The notes beneath the pieces were generated by a model, which was not told where the DNA came from, ran no database searches, and saw nothing but the letters and a program-made list of their open reading frames with translations. 64,000 bases of DNA, taken from contig NZ_BAMX01000006.1 in NCBI RefSeq assembly GCF_000963965.1, forward strand, positions 62,001 through 126,000, written 5' to 3'. Position 1 is the first letter of the stretch, and each line of letters starts with the position of its first letter. The stretch is from Acetobacter orientalis (lineage in GTDB: Bacteria; Pseudomonadota; Alphaproteobacteria; Acetobacterales; Acetobacteraceae). A program made the position numbers and the translations under genes. Shown here piece by piece: positions 35,122 through 44,952 of this stretch.

Positions 35122-36552
35122 TTAGATTTCGCTTTCAAGGAAGATGCGGCTGGCATCGCCCATCCATGCACCATAATAGCGCTCCAGCCAGCGTTCAGCT
35201 TGTGTGGGGGCACCCGCGGCTAGGGCTGTTAGGGGGGCAAGGTAGGCCCATTCTTCCTGCCCGGTTTCTTCATCAACATGGTTACGGTTTTGCAGGCCGT
35301 CCATGGCAATACCCACCATGTGCGCGGCTAGGTCGCGCACGGTGCCTTCACCCCACGGGGTGTCTAGCGCCTGTGCGGGTACGAGGGCGCGTAGCTTGGC
35401 GTAGTCTTCCCACGGGCGTTCGCGCACCAGTTCGTAGGCGGCTTCTAGGGCGGCGTCATCGTAAAGCAGGCCAACCCATAGGGCAGACTGGGCTACCATC
35501 ATTTCAGCCGAGCCAGCATCTGCGCCGCGCATTTCTAAAAACTGCTTGAGGCGCACATCAGGGAAGGCTGTTGTCAGGTGGTCTTCAAAGTCGCTTAGGG
35601 TTGGGCGTACATCTTCCAGCCCGTCTTGGCGGTCTCCGTTGAGCCATGCCCGGAAAGAGCGGCCTGCCACATCGCGCATTTTGCCGTTGCGGGTAATAAA
35701 ATACATGGGCACATCAAGCGCCCACTCCACGTATTTTTCAAAGCTGAAGTCTTTGTCAAAAACGCAGGCAGGCATGCCAGCGCGCTGGTTGTCTGTATCT
35801 GTCCAGACCCGTGCGCGGTTAGAGAGGTAATTGTTAGCTTTACCTTCTACAAATGGCGAATTGGCAAACAGCGCCGTAGCCACGGGTTGCAGCGCCATAG
35901 ACACCTGCATTTTGCGCACCATGTCCTGCTCGGAGCCAAAGTCTAGGTTTACCTGCACGGTGCAGGTGCGCTGCATCATGTCTAGGCCAAGTTTACCCAC
36001 TTTGGGCATGTAGTTGCGCATAATGCCGTAGCGGGTTTTGGGCATCCAGGGCAGTTCGCTACGCGGTGCGGTGGGGTGAAAGCCAAGGGCTGAAAAACCA
36101 AGCCCTAGCTTGCGGGCCAGTGGGCGCACGGCCTCGTAATGTTCGTTTAGTTCCTGCGCGGTTTGGTGCAGGGTTTCAAGCGGTGCGCCAGACAGCTCAA
36201 ACTGGCCCGCGGGCTCAAGAGAAATACCAGCCCCTTTGGCATCGTTTTGGCCTTTTAGGCCAATAATGCTGCCTGCATCCATAATGGGTTGCCAGTTATC
36301 TGGTTCGCTTTGGCGCAGGCCGGTTAGCATGTCTTCAATGCCAGCAGGGGCGTAAGGGGGGGCGGCATAAGCAGGGCGGCCGCTTTGCGGGCTTACGCTG
36401 CTTTGTGCGGCCTCTGGGCGAATAAAGCCAAATTTTTCATGCTCGGTGCCAATGCGCCAAAGCTCACGAGGCTTGCACCCTTGCGCCAGAATTTCAACCA
36501 ACTGGGAAATTGACTGTACGGGTGTATCGTCTTGGGCAACGGCGTTAGACAT
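35122..36552 (-). CDS. gshA: Glutamate-cysteine ligase, plant/proteobacterial type
   Basis: First and rate-limiting step of glutathione synthesis. 476 residues of the alphaproteobacterial/plant GCL class, distinct from the E. coli enzyme. Signatures: WRIGTEHEKFGF, GAGISLEPAGQFELSGAP, MQRTCTVQVNLDFGSEQDM, FRAWLNGDRQDG. The ATG at 36552 has AAGGAA about 13 bp upstream. Followed by its own terminator; rsmE lies upstream on the same strand with a 75-bp gap, so the two may be cotranscribed, as in several relatives. Confidence 0.95.
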   Translation of the reverse strand: MSNAVAQDDTPVQSISQLVEILAQGCKPRELWRIGTEHEKFGFIRPEAAQSSVSPQSGRPAYAAPPYAPAGIEDMLTGLRQSEPDNWQPIMDAGSIIGLKGQNDAKGAGISLEPAGQFELSGAPLETLHQTAQELNEHYEAVRPLARKLGLGFSALGFHPTAPRSELPWMPKTRYGIMRNYMPKVGKLGLDMMQRTCTVQVNLDFGSEQDMVRKMQVSMALQPVATALFANSPFVEGKANNYLSNRARVWTDTDNQRAGMPACVFDKDFSFEKYVEWALDVPMYFITRNGKMRDVAGRSFRAWLNGDRQDGLEDVRPTLSDFEDHLTTAFPDVRLKQFLEMRGADAGSAEMMVAQSALWVGLLYDDAALEAAYELVRERPWEDYAKLRALVPAQALDTPWGEGTVRDLAAHMVGIAMDGLQNRNHVDEETGQEEWAYLAPLTALAAGAPTQAERWLERYYGAWMGDASRIFLESEI

Positions 36553-36627
36553 GAGATTCTATTGTTCCTTGAAGGGCAGGTTGGCGCATGGCACAACCCA
36601 GAACGAAGGTGTTAAAGCGTATTCTGA

Positions 36628-37383
36628 CTAATCTTGCGCAGAGCGCAAGCCATGACCAAGCAAAGCCAGCCCCGCAGCCACGGCTGTATCGGCCCTAAGT
36701 ACCAGCGGGCCAAGAGAAAGTGGCGCTATAAAGCTACGGTTGAGCAACGTCTGACATTCTGTATCACTTAGCCCGCCCTCCGGCCCAATTAATAGCCCGT
36801 CACCGGGGCGGGCTGCATGCAGGCTCACAGGGGTTGTAATGCTGCGTGCTTCTGTGCGCTCAATGGCTGCAAACAGGTGCCTGTCTTGTGGCCATACACC
36901 AAGCATGTGCAGCAGGGGGGTGGGTTCTTCTATGGTTGGTATATCAAGGCGTTCGCATTGTTCTGCCGCTTCTGTGGCTATGGTGTGCAGGCGCTCTAGG
37001 TTAATGCGGTGTGTGTTGGTGCGCTCGGTAATGAGTGGCAGAAAACGGGTTACACCCAGTTCCGTCCCCATACGCAGCACCATATCTGTGGCATCGCGTT
37101 TTAGCAGGGCAAAGGCAAGCACCAGCGCAGGCTGTGGTGTTGGGGCGCGTAGTTGCTCTGTTAGGGTAAAACTGCCTTTGTCTTTGCGCACACCGTCTAG
37201 CGTTGCCAGCCACTCGCCTGTTTCTGCGTTAAAAACACGCAAAAGGTCGCCTGCTTGTTTACGCAATACCGTACCAAGGTAGCGGGCCTGCGTTGCCGGT
37301 AACGGGTAGGAAACGCCTTTTGCGGCATGTGGTAGCTCTTGTGGTGCAAGGTAAAGGCGGGGCAGGTGGGCGTGTGTGCTCAT
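36628..37383 (-). CDS. rsmE: 16S rRNA (uracil-1498-N3)-methyltransferase RsmE
   Basis: SPOUT-class SAM-dependent methyltransferase modifying U1498 in the decoding centre. 251 residues: N-terminal PUA-like part (ARYLGTVLRKQAGDLLRVF), then the trefoil-knot domain with VLAFALLKRDATDMVLRMGTELG, LLIGPEGGLSDTEC and LGPLVLRADTAVAAGLALLG. Upstream of gshA on the same strand and divergent from ubiA. Confidence 0.93.
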   Translation of the reverse strand: MSTHAHLPRLYLAPQELPHAAKGVSYPLPATQARYLGTVLRKQAGDLLRVFNAETGEWLATLDGVRKDKGSFTLTEQLRAPTPQPALVLAFALLKRDATDMVLRMGTELGVTRFLPLITERTNTHRINLERLHTIATEAAEQCERLDIPTIEEPTPLLHMLGVWPQDRHLFAAIERTEARSITTPVSLHAARPGDGLLIGPEGGLSDTECQTLLNRSFIAPLSLGPLVLRADTAVAAGLALLGHGLRSAQD

Positions 37384-37553
37384 GGGGCTGGCTCAAAATG
37401 CGGTAAAGCTCAAAAGCGGGCAAAGCGGCCCGGCAAAGAAGAGCTTTGGGTTTAGGCAGGAATGGTGCGTAATGCAAAGCCCTTCATGCAAGCCTATGAT
37501 GTGTGGCATACCCGCCCCAGTTCTTCAAACCCACTTAAGGACGTAGCTGCCCC

Positions 37554-38477
37554 GTGTCTGTTTCTGCCACAACACCCCATACAGATATTCAGGTTTCTGG
37601 CTGGATTGCCCGCCTGCCGCCTGCGTTGCGCCCTTACGCCCTGCTGGCGCGCCTTGACCGGCCTGTAGGAACATGGCTGCTGTTTTTGCCCGGTGTATGG
37701 GGTATTTTACTGCCCCAAGATGTAGCCGCCACGGAGCGCCTGCGCCTTATTGTGCTGTTTGGCATAGGCAGCCTTGTTATGCGTGGCGCAGGCTGTGTTG
37801 TGAATGACATGTGGGACAGAGACATAGACCGGCAAGTGGCGCGTACAGCAGGCCGCCCGTTAGCCTCTGGCGCATTAAGCATGAAGCAGGCCACCCTGTT
37901 TTTGGCCTTGCTCTTGGCTATTGGTTTGGGTGTGCTGGTGCAGCTTAATACGCTGTCTTGGGTTTTGGGTGTGTCTTCCCTTGTTTTGGTGGCGCTTTAC
38001 CCACTGGCCAAGCGGTTTACATGGTGGCCGCAACTGGTAATGGGCTTTACCTTTGGGTTTGGGGCCCCCATGGGCTACGCAGCGGCGGCTGGCCATTTGT
38101 CTTGGGCGCAGGCAGCGCTCTATGCCGCAACCATTTTCTGGCAGCTTGGGTTTGATACCATCTATGGCTTTCAAGACATGGAAGATGATGCCCGTATTGG
38201 CGTAAAATCAACATCGCGGTTATGGGTAGAGAAAGCCCGTGGGTTTATTGGCGTGTGCTACGCTGCCATGCTGGTATGCTTAGCTGTGGCAAGTGTTTTG
38301 GCCGGGGCAAGCTGGCTGGTGTGGCCTGCTATGGTGCTGCCGGGTATTATGCTGGCACGCCAAGCCCAAAGCATTATGCCCCATAACCCCAAACTCTGTT
38401 TGGCGCAGTTTCGTTTTAACCGAGAAATTGGTGTGGCTATAGCTTTGGCGCTGTTGGCTGGTTTGTTTCATGTTTAA
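37554..38477 (+). CDS. ubiA: 4-hydroxybenzoate polyprenyltransferase UbiA
   Basis: Membrane prenyltransferase that attaches the polyprenyl tail to 4-hydroxybenzoate in ubiquinone synthesis. 307 residues with eight or nine membrane segments. The first Asp-rich motif is in VVNDMWDRDIDRQVARTAGRP and the second in DTIYGFQDMEDDARIGVKS. GTG start at 37554 with AAGGA upstream. Its end overlaps the lolA frame region, but the lolA start lies 94 bp further. Confidence 0.95.
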   Translation: MSVSATTPHTDIQVSGWIARLPPALRPYALLARLDRPVGTWLLFLPGVWGILLPQDVAATERLRLIVLFGIGSLVMRGAGCVVNDMWDRDIDRQVARTAGRPLASGALSMKQATLFLALLLAIGLGVLVQLNTLSWVLGVSSLVLVALYPLAKRFTWWPQLVMGFTFGFGAPMGYAAAAGHLSWAQAALYAATIFWQLGFDTIYGFQDMEDDARIGVKSTSRLWVEKARGFIGVCYAAMLVCLAVASVLAGASWLVWPAMVLPGIMLARQAQSIMPHNPKLCLAQFRFNREIGVAIALALLAGLFHV

Positions 38478-38571
38478 GGGTGTGTTTGGCCGTAAACAGC
38501 CATGCCATAATAAAAACGCAGGTATTTTGTCTGCTTATGGGTCTTGTCGTGAAATAGGCCATGAACTGGGA

Positions 38572-39273
38572 ATGACCAAACAAATGAAACCCGCTTTGCG
38601 TGCGTTTGCCTCTTTTAAGTGCCTGCTACTTGCGGGTTTGGTTTTGGGGAACATAAGCGGGGTACCGCTTGCGCAGGCCCAGCAAAGTGGGCCGCAAATG
38701 TCTGTGCCGGGGCAGGAAAATGCGCCCGAGGCCGCTGTGCTGAGCAAAGCAGACCAAGCATGGCTGGCGCGTATTGAGCAAACGCTTAACGCTGTCACCA
38801 CTTTTAAAGCGCGCATGCAGCAGCTTGATGCGGAAGGCAAGCGCACGACCGGCACAGTATGGATGCAGCGCCCCGGCCAGATGCGCCTAGCCTACGATGC
38901 CCCAACGCCGCTTTTACTGGTAGCGAACGATGGCAAGGTGGTGTTTCGGGATAACGAGCTAGACCAAACCACCGTTATTCCCATGGATCGCACGCCGCTT
39001 GGGCTGCTTTTGCGCCAGAATGTGCGGTTATCGGGTGATGTAACGGTAACGGGTTTTTCGCATGAAAACGGATTGCTTGAGGTGTCTTTGGTGCGCACTG
39101 CCGCCCCCGGAGATGGCAGCCTGACCTTGGTGTTTTACCAAACCCCACTGGCCCTGCGGTCTTGGAGCGTGGTGGATGCCCAAGGGCGGGAAACACGGGT
39201 AACACTGTTTGATGTGCATGATGGTGTGAGCATTCCGGCAGGTACGTTTACTTTGCCTGCGCAGCCCGAGTAA
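38572..39273 (+). CDS. lolA: Outer membrane lipoprotein carrier LolA family
   Basis: Periplasmic chaperone carrying lipoproteins from LolCDE to the outer membrane. About 233 residues from the ATG at 38572. Signal peptide with core CLLLAGLVLGNISG, cleavage near AQA-QQSGP. The mature LolA fold shows LNAVTTFKARMQQLDAEGKRTTG, WMQRPGQMRLAYDAP, DGKVVFRDNELDQTTVIPM and PLGLLLRQNVRL. Lies between ubiA and rarA. A frame upstream to 38470 is open but lacks a signal peptide at its N-terminus. Confidence 0.9.
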   Translation: MTKQMKPALRAFASFKCLLLAGLVLGNISGVPLAQAQQSGPQMSVPGQENAPEAAVLSKADQAWLARIEQTLNAVTTFKARMQQLDAEGKRTTGTVWMQRPGQMRLAYDAPTPLLLVANDGKVVFRDNELDQTTVIPMDRTPLGLLLRQNVRLSGDVTVTGFSHENGLLEVSLVRTAAPGDGSLTLVFYQTPLALRSWSVVDAQGRETRVTLFDVHDGVSIPAGTFTLPAQPE

Positions 39274-39363
39274 CCCGCACAAAAATACGGGGTGGGTAGT
39301 AAAAGCGCTTTACCGCCCCGATATAAAAGAACCCAGTATTTAAGACGTGTAAGGCAAGAGGGC

Positions 39364-40737
39364 ATGGCGGCAAGGCAAACAACGCCTACGGTAGGGGATG
39401 ATCTGTTTGGGCAGGGCGAATCAACGCCCATGTTTGACGGGGTAGAGGCCCAACGCCCAGCACGGCCAGCCCCTAACCAACCGCTGGCAGACCGCCTGCG
39501 CCCCCAAAAGCTAGACGATGTAGTGGGGCAGGCGCACTTGCTTGGGCCAGATGGCACTCTTACACGCATGCTTGAGCGGGGGTCTTTGGCGAGCCTTATT
39601 TTATGGGGTGGGCCGGGCGTTGGTAAAACCACCATTGCCCGTTTGCTGGCAGAGGCATCTGGGCTAAAATTTGTGCAGCTTTCTGCTGTTTTTTCTGGGG
39701 TGGCAGACCTTAAAAAAGCGTTTGAAAACGCCCGCAGGCTGGCAGAAACAGGTGGGGGTACGCTGCTTTTTGTTGATGAAATTCATCGCTTTAACCGCGC
39801 CCAGCAAGATGGCTTTTTGCCGGTTGTAGAAAATGGCACCATTGTGCTGGTTGGCGCAACCACAGAAAACCCTTCGTTTGCGCTTAACTCGGCTTTGCTC
39901 TCACGCTGCCAAGTTATGGTGCTTAACCGGCTAGACGACGCCGCAACAGAAGCCCTTTTAGTACGCGCCGAAGAAGAATCTGGCCGCCCTCTGCCATTAA
40001 CGGAAGAGGCCCGTGCAACCCTACGCGCCATGGCTGACGGTGATGGCCGCTACCTGCTGAACATGGTTGAGCAGCTTTTAAGTTTAAAAACCGATAAACC
40101 GCTAGATGCACAAGCACTCTCACGCCTGCTTGCTAAACGCGCCGTGCTGTACGACCGGGATAGGGAGGAGCATTACAACCTGATCTCGGCGTTGCATAAG
40201 TCCATGCGCGGGTCAGACCCTGATGCGGCGCTGTATTGGTTTGCCCGTATGCTTGAAGGCGGTGAAGACCCCCGCTACCTAGCCCGCAGAATGACCCGCT
40301 TTGCCGCAGAAGATGTTGGCATGGCAGACCCCCACGCCCTACCGTTAGCCATAGCCGCGTGGGAGACTTACGAACGGCTTGGCTCACCGGAGGGCGAGCT
40401 GGCTTTGGCCCAACTTGTAGTGCATTTGGCCACGGCCCCAAAGTCCAACGCGGTTTATAAAGCCTATAATACGGTGCGCCGTGCGGCTAAGGCCACCGGT
40501 AGCCTTATGCCGCCTGCCCATATTTTAAATGCGCCTACCCGGCTCATGCAGGATATTGGCTACGGTAAGGGCTACGAATACGACCACGATACCGAGGAAG
40601 GGTTTTCGGGGCAGAATTATTTTCCCGATGGAATGCCGCGCCAAACCTTTTACAAACCTACGGGAAAAGGGTTCGAGCGTGAGGTTCGACACCGTTTAGA
40701 AACATGGGCCCGCTTGCGGGATCGGCGCCAGTCGTGA
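39364..40737 (+). CDS. rarA: Replication-associated recombination protein RarA (MgsA)
   Basis: AAA+ ATPase related to clamp loaders, acting at stalled replication forks. 457 residues from the ATG at 39364 (AAGAGG upstream; an in-frame start at 39292 adds 24 unrelated residues). Walker A GGPGVGKT, Walker B TLLFVDEIHRFN, sensor GATTENPSFALNSALLSR, and the C-terminal tetramerisation domain with YWFARMLEGGEDPRYLARRM. N-terminal PLADRLRPQKLDDVVGQ is typical. Confidence 0.95.
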   Translation: MAARQTTPTVGDDLFGQGESTPMFDGVEAQRPARPAPNQPLADRLRPQKLDDVVGQAHLLGPDGTLTRMLERGSLASLILWGGPGVGKTTIARLLAEASGLKFVQLSAVFSGVADLKKAFENARRLAETGGGTLLFVDEIHRFNRAQQDGFLPVVENGTIVLVGATTENPSFALNSALLSRCQVMVLNRLDDAATEALLVRAEEESGRPLPLTEEARATLRAMADGDGRYLLNMVEQLLSLKTDKPLDAQALSRLLAKRAVLYDRDREEHYNLISALHKSMRGSDPDAALYWFARMLEGGEDPRYLARRMTRFAAEDVGMADPHALPLAIAAWETYERLGSPEGELALAQLVVHLATAPKSNAVYKAYNTVRRAAKATGSLMPPAHILNAPTRLMQDIGYGKGYEYDHDTEEGFSGQNYFPDGMPRQTFYKPTGKGFEREVRHRLETWARLRDRRQS

Positions 40738-40747
40738 ATATCGTGCC

Positions 40748-41731
40748 ATGAGTGTTGTGATTCTTACTGTCAGCGAAGACGAGGCGGATATCCGCCTTGA
40801 CCGCTATTTCCGCCGTCATTACCCGCACCTGACCCAAGGTGCGCTCCAGAAACTGTGCCGTACAGGCCAGATTCGGGTTGATGGTAAACGGGCCGAAGCC
40901 TCTACCCGCCTACAACCGGGCCAGTCTGTGCGTGTGCCGCCCATACCCAAGGCCAACAAGCCTGCACCAGATGCCCCCCGCCAGCTAGATGAGCGCTTGG
41001 TGCGCGAAATTAAAGGCATGGTGCTGTACCAAGACAAGCAGGTTATTGTGCTGAACAAACCCGCAGGTTTGGCAGTGCAGGGCGGCCCCGGCATTACCAA
41101 ACATGTTGATATGATGCTGGACGGCCTGCGTGAAAATGCAGATGACCCACGCCCCCGGCTTGTGCACCGTATTGACCGTGATACCTCTGGCCTGCTGTTG
41201 CTGGCCCGTACCCCCGGTGTTGCAGCTAAACTAGCGGCTTCTTTCCGTGGGCGAGACGTTAAAAAAACATACTGGGCAGTTGTTGTTGGGCGGCCAGACC
41301 CGCTCTCTGGTGAAATTGACCAGCCGCTCGTGCGTTTAGGTATGGGGCCTAACGCCATTATGGTGGCAGCAGACCGGAAGGATGGAGAGGCACAATTTGC
41401 CCGCTCCACTTACGAAGTGGTCGATTCGGCAGCCCGTAAATTTTCTTGGTTGGCTTTGTCTCCGCTTACAGGGCGTACCCACCAGTTGCGTGTGCATTGC
41501 GAGTCTTTGGGCACCCCTATTTTGGGAGATCCCAAATACGGGGCCGAAAAAGCCCATGTTGATGGCTTTATAGACCAGTTGCACCTGCATGCGCGGGAAC
41601 TGGACATGCCACACCCCGCAGGCGGGCGGCTGGTTGTGAGTGCCGAATTGCCGCCGCATATGCGTGAGACATTTAGGGCTCTCGGGTTTGTACCCGGTTC
41701 AACCCCCAAACCTGCCCGCCGTGGGGGGTAG
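40748..41731 (+). CDS. rluC: 23S rRNA pseudouridine synthase, RluC/RluD family
   Basis: 327 residues. N-terminal S4 RNA-binding domain (DIRLDRYFRRHYPHLTQGALQKL) and a pseudouridine synthase domain with the catalytic motif HRIDRDTSGLLLLAR, where Asp after the second Arg is catalytic, plus GRTHQLRVHCESLGTPILGD. The probable target is helix uridines 955/2504/2580 as for RluC. rarA stops 10 bp before it and the AsmA gene begins 30 bp after it, so all are probably cotranscribed. Confidence 0.9.
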   Translation: MSVVILTVSEDEADIRLDRYFRRHYPHLTQGALQKLCRTGQIRVDGKRAEASTRLQPGQSVRVPPIPKANKPAPDAPRQLDERLVREIKGMVLYQDKQVIVLNKPAGLAVQGGPGITKHVDMMLDGLRENADDPRPRLVHRIDRDTSGLLLLARTPGVAAKLAASFRGRDVKKTYWAVVVGRPDPLSGEIDQPLVRLGMGPNAIMVAADRKDGEAQFARSTYEVVDSAARKFSWLALSPLTGRTHQLRVHCESLGTPILGDPKYGAEKAHVDGFIDQLHLHARELDMPHPAGGRLVVSAELPPHMRETFRALGFVPGSTPKPARRGG

Positions 41732-41761
41732 GGTTACCACCACTAAGCAGGAGAACAGGCC

Positions 41762-43933
41762 ATGCGGTTAAAATGGAAAATAGGGCTGCTGGCCGGTGCT
41801 GCTGTGGTGCTGGTTGGTGGGGGTAGTGTGCTGTCTGCCACCCAAGATGCCACATGGCTGCGTACCCGCGTTGCGGCCGCTATAGAGCAAAGTACAGGCC
41901 GCCAGCTTACCGTTGGCCATTTGCATGTGTGGCTACTGCCTTTCCCGTGGGTGGAAGCGCGTGATGTTGGGCTGTCTGGGGTTGAAGATGGCGGGCCAGA
42001 TATGCTGCGCGCTGAAACGGTGCGGGCGCGCCTAGCGCTTGCCCCCCTGTTTCACCACCGCATTGTGCTGGATGATGTCAGTATCACCAACCCACATGTT
42101 GTATTGCGGCGCTTGGCCGATGGCAGGGCTGATTGGGCCTTTACCCCCAAACCTGCCAGCTTGGCTGATGCACAGACCACAGCCCCCTCCGGCCCGGCGG
42201 GTGGCCAACTACATTGGAATTTTGGCCTTACCAGCCTTCAGGTCAGCAAGGGTGATGTGCAGTGGCAGGACAGCCTGCACAACCGTAGCGGTTATGTGCC
42301 CGTTGAAAGCCTGAAGCTGAACCACCTTGAGGGCGAAAAACCCGCACTTGAAGCCATTTTACAGCGCGACAAAGGCCGCGTTACCCTTACGGCCCAAACT
42401 GGTCGCTTGGCCCCAGCGATGGCTGATAGTTTGCCGGTAGAGGCTAAGCTGGTGTTTCAGCTTGATGGCCACCCGGCTGGGCTGGCCCACCTAGATGGCA
42501 CAGTGTCTGACCCTGCCGGAAAACGGGGCTATGCGCTCAGTTTTGGTGGCTCGTTAGGGCAGTTGCAAAATTTAGAGGTTTTCTTCCCGCATGCCGGGTT
42601 GCCGCAGGGGCAGAATATTTCGGTTGATGGGCTTATTGGCGGTGAGGGCAAGCAGCCCTTGCTGCAAAGTTTGCATGCACGGGCAGGGCAGGTTGACCTT
42701 ACGCAGCTCTTGCCCGGGGCTACCTTAAGCCGCCTAACGTTAGACGCTAATAACCCAGATGAGGCCTTAGCTATTGTGCTGGAGGGTAAGCTGGGCGCGC
42801 AAAATCTTACGCTGCGGGGCGGCGTAGGTACATTGGCGCAAGTGGCAACTATAGCCCAAGACCCCCTGCATGCCACGTTGCCAGCAGACCTAACGCTAAC
42901 CGATGGCGAGTCTAACCTGCATGTGTCTGGCACATTAGGGGCCGCACAGTCTGGGTTGGATGTGCATGGCGCATTGGCTCACGTGGCATTGGGTGAAAAT
43001 AACCCGACACTTGAAGACCTGAAAATTGATGGCCACCTAGACGCACAAAATACGCTTAGCCTTGTGCGCAAACATACCGCGTTAGACATGATACGGGGTT
43101 TAAATGGCGCGCTTGATGTGCAGGCCCCCCATTTTGCCTGGCGTGGCCAAAGCTGGAGCGCTGTCGCAGCTCATGTGGCGGTACAGAATGCCCGCCTGAG
43201 CATAGACCCTATTAAGGCAGAAAGTGACGGTATACAGCAATCTGGCCATTTTGTTTACGATGCGGCTGGTGCTGTACCGCAGCTAGATGTCTCTGCGCGG
43301 CCTGTTTTGCTCCCGCTTAGTGTGGTGCAACAGGTAGTGGGGGCCCCAGCCCTTATGCGTGGCACGTTGGCACTTGTAGGCACAGTTAGTGCGCATGGGG
43401 GCAATGCCACAGCCTTACAACAAAGTGCGGTGGGGCATATTGGGGCTTCTGTTGTTGATGGCGAGATTGGCGGGGCGGCATTGCGCACGCTACTTGGCCC
43501 GCAGGTGCCCCTTAAAGGCAAAATGCCAGTGCGCTGCTTTGGCGCCCACCTGCAAGTGGCAGATGGTACCGCCACCTTTGACCTGATTGGGCTTGAGACA
43601 GATTTTCTGTCTTTGCACGGGCACGGCACGGTTGGGTTAGGCACACACACGCTTGACCTGCTCCTGTCGCCCCGGTTGGCGTTAGGGGGTGCCTCTGCGG
43701 GGTCTGATGTGCGGGTAACGGGCACGTTTGCAGCACCCGTGCCAAAAATGGAGCCAACCTATAGTGGGCAGTACGGCATTACCATTGGAGGGGATGATGG
43801 GGGTGGTGATAACTGCCCAACGCTTCTCTCTGCCGCGCGGGAAGGGGCGGCTGGCCCCACGGCCAAGGCACCAGAGCACGGTAAGGGTGGTAAAGTGATG
43901 AATATGTTGCGGGGTTTGGGTCTTTTTCAATGA
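41762..43933 (+). CDS. AsmA family protein
   Basis: 723 residues. N-terminal membrane segment (about 7-24), then an AsmA/chorein-like periplasmic region of repeated beta-strand units: GRQLTVGHLHVWLLPFPWVE, VLDDVSITNPHVVLRRLADG and the C-terminal AsmA domain with KGKMPVRCFGAHLQVADG and GVALGTHTLDLLLSP-like strands. Relatives (AsmA, TamB, YhdP) bridge the envelope and are linked to phospholipid transport and outer membrane assembly. AGGAG precedes the ATG. The 3' end overlaps the atp12 gene by 4 bp (ATGA). Confidence 0.85.
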   Translation: MRLKWKIGLLAGAAVVLVGGGSVLSATQDATWLRTRVAAAIEQSTGRQLTVGHLHVWLLPFPWVEARDVGLSGVEDGGPDMLRAETVRARLALAPLFHHRIVLDDVSITNPHVVLRRLADGRADWAFTPKPASLADAQTTAPSGPAGGQLHWNFGLTSLQVSKGDVQWQDSLHNRSGYVPVESLKLNHLEGEKPALEAILQRDKGRVTLTAQTGRLAPAMADSLPVEAKLVFQLDGHPAGLAHLDGTVSDPAGKRGYALSFGGSLGQLQNLEVFFPHAGLPQGQNISVDGLIGGEGKQPLLQSLHARAGQVDLTQLLPGATLSRLTLDANNPDEALAIVLEGKLGAQNLTLRGGVGTLAQVATIAQDPLHATLPADLTLTDGESNLHVSGTLGAAQSGLDVHGALAHVALGENNPTLEDLKIDGHLDAQNTLSLVRKHTALDMIRGLNGALDVQAPHFAWRGQSWSAVAAHVAVQNARLSIDPIKAESDGIQQSGHFVYDAAGAVPQLDVSARPVLLPLSVVQQVVGAPALMRGTLALVGTVSAHGGNATALQQSAVGHIGASVVDGEIGGAALRTLLGPQVPLKGKMPVRCFGAHLQVADGTATFDLIGLETDFLSLHGHGTVGLGTHTLDLLLSPRLALGGASAGSDVRVTGTFAAPVPKMEPTYSGQYGITIGGDDGGGDNCPTLLSAAREGAAGPTAKAPEHGKGGKVMNMLRGLGLFQ

Positions 43934-44679
43934 ATGAGAGTGTAAAGCAGCCAGTAGCAACACCGGCTGGGCGTAAACGGTTTTGGAAACATGCAGAGGT
44001 TGTACCTACCGAAAACGGGTATGCTGTGCAGCTTGATGGCCGCCCTATAAAGTTACCAGAACGCACCCCCTTATGTGTGGCAAGCCGCGCCTTGGCTGAG
44101 GCCCTTGCGGCTGAATGGCAGGAAGCGGGGCAACAGGTGGGTGGCCTGTTTAAGGCAGAAGACTTGCCGCTAACGGGTATTGCCGGGTCTATGCTTGAGC
44201 GCATACCCCAGCAAAAAGCGGGCGTGGTAGAAAGCCTGCTGGCTTATGCGGGTACAGACCTGTTGTGTTACCGGGCCAGTGCTGGCTCATCTCTTGCTCA
44301 GGCGCAGCAAGAGCAGTGGGGCAAGTGGCTGGCATGGTGTGCGAATGCTTTTGGGGCCCAATTTGCGGTGTCTGAAGGGGTTATGCCTATTGCCCAAAAT
44401 GCAGAAACACTTGCCAAACTGCGTGGTGTGTTAGAGGCCGCTACTCCGGCAGAGTTAGCCGCATTGGCCGTGACTATACCCGCGCTGGGCAGTTTTGTTT
44501 TAGGCTTGGCCGCCGTAAAAGCCGACACCACGCCAGAAGCCCTTGCAGCCTGCGCCACATTAGATGAGCAAGCGCAAATGCAGCGTTGGGGCCAGGATAC
44601 GGAAATAACCGACCGTATAGCCACCCTCACGCGTGATGTGGCAGATGCCATGCGCTTTCTTGCATTGGCCCGCCAGTAA
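43930..44679 (+). CDS. ATP12 family F1-ATPase assembly chaperone
   Basis: 249 residues homologous to mitochondrial Atp12/ATPAF2, which binds the alpha subunit during F1 assembly. Marks: KRFWKHAEVVPTENGYAVQLDGRPIKLPERTPL at the N-terminus (a characteristic Atp12 opening), then LAEALAAEWQEAGQQ, and the helical C-terminal part with YAGTDLLCYRA and LGSFVLGLAAV. Its start overlaps the AsmA gene. Role in bacterial F1 assembly is inferred from the eukaryotic homologue. Confidence 0.9.
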   Translation: MNESVKQPVATPAGRKRFWKHAEVVPTENGYAVQLDGRPIKLPERTPLCVASRALAEALAAEWQEAGQQVGGLFKAEDLPLTGIAGSMLERIPQQKAGVVESLLAYAGTDLLCYRASAGSSLAQAQQEQWGKWLAWCANAFGAQFAVSEGVMPIAQNAETLAKLRGVLEAATPAELAALAVTIPALGSFVLGLAAVKADTTPEALAACATLDEQAQMQRWGQDTEITDRIATLTRDVADAMRFLALARQ

Positions 44680-44706
44680 CAGGGCATTGAAATAAAGAAT
44701 TTACGC

Positions 44707-44736
44707 CAGTCTGGCATGTTTTGAGATGCCAGACTG
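44707..44736 (+). terminator. Hairpin after atp12
   Basis: Perfect 11-bp stem CAGTCTGGCAT / ATGCCAGACTG with an 8-base loop, 28 bp after the atp12 stop. No T-run follows. The remaining 216 bp up to 44952 hold no gene that I can support. Confidence 0.55.
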
Positions 44737-44952
44737 TGCACCTTGTTACTTTGGCGCGTACAGTGTGGCGCAGGGCTGTTGGTGTAGGTGCTGCAATGTT
44801 TTGGCCCTGTTTTACTGCGCACAGTGCCGGGCTTTTTTACAGTAAACTTGTTTGTCAGATATTTTATAAAAGAGGCGTGCTTTCTGCCACGAATTTGCCT
44901 TTTAGCCAGCGCATGTAAGGCCCGTAACGAAACAGCGTGAATCGGCCTGAGT

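Noticed and set aside
41762-43933. AsmA protein as part of a secretion or toxin system
   Set aside because: Membrane anchor and AsmA-domain strands explain it; no toxin or secretion partners nearby.
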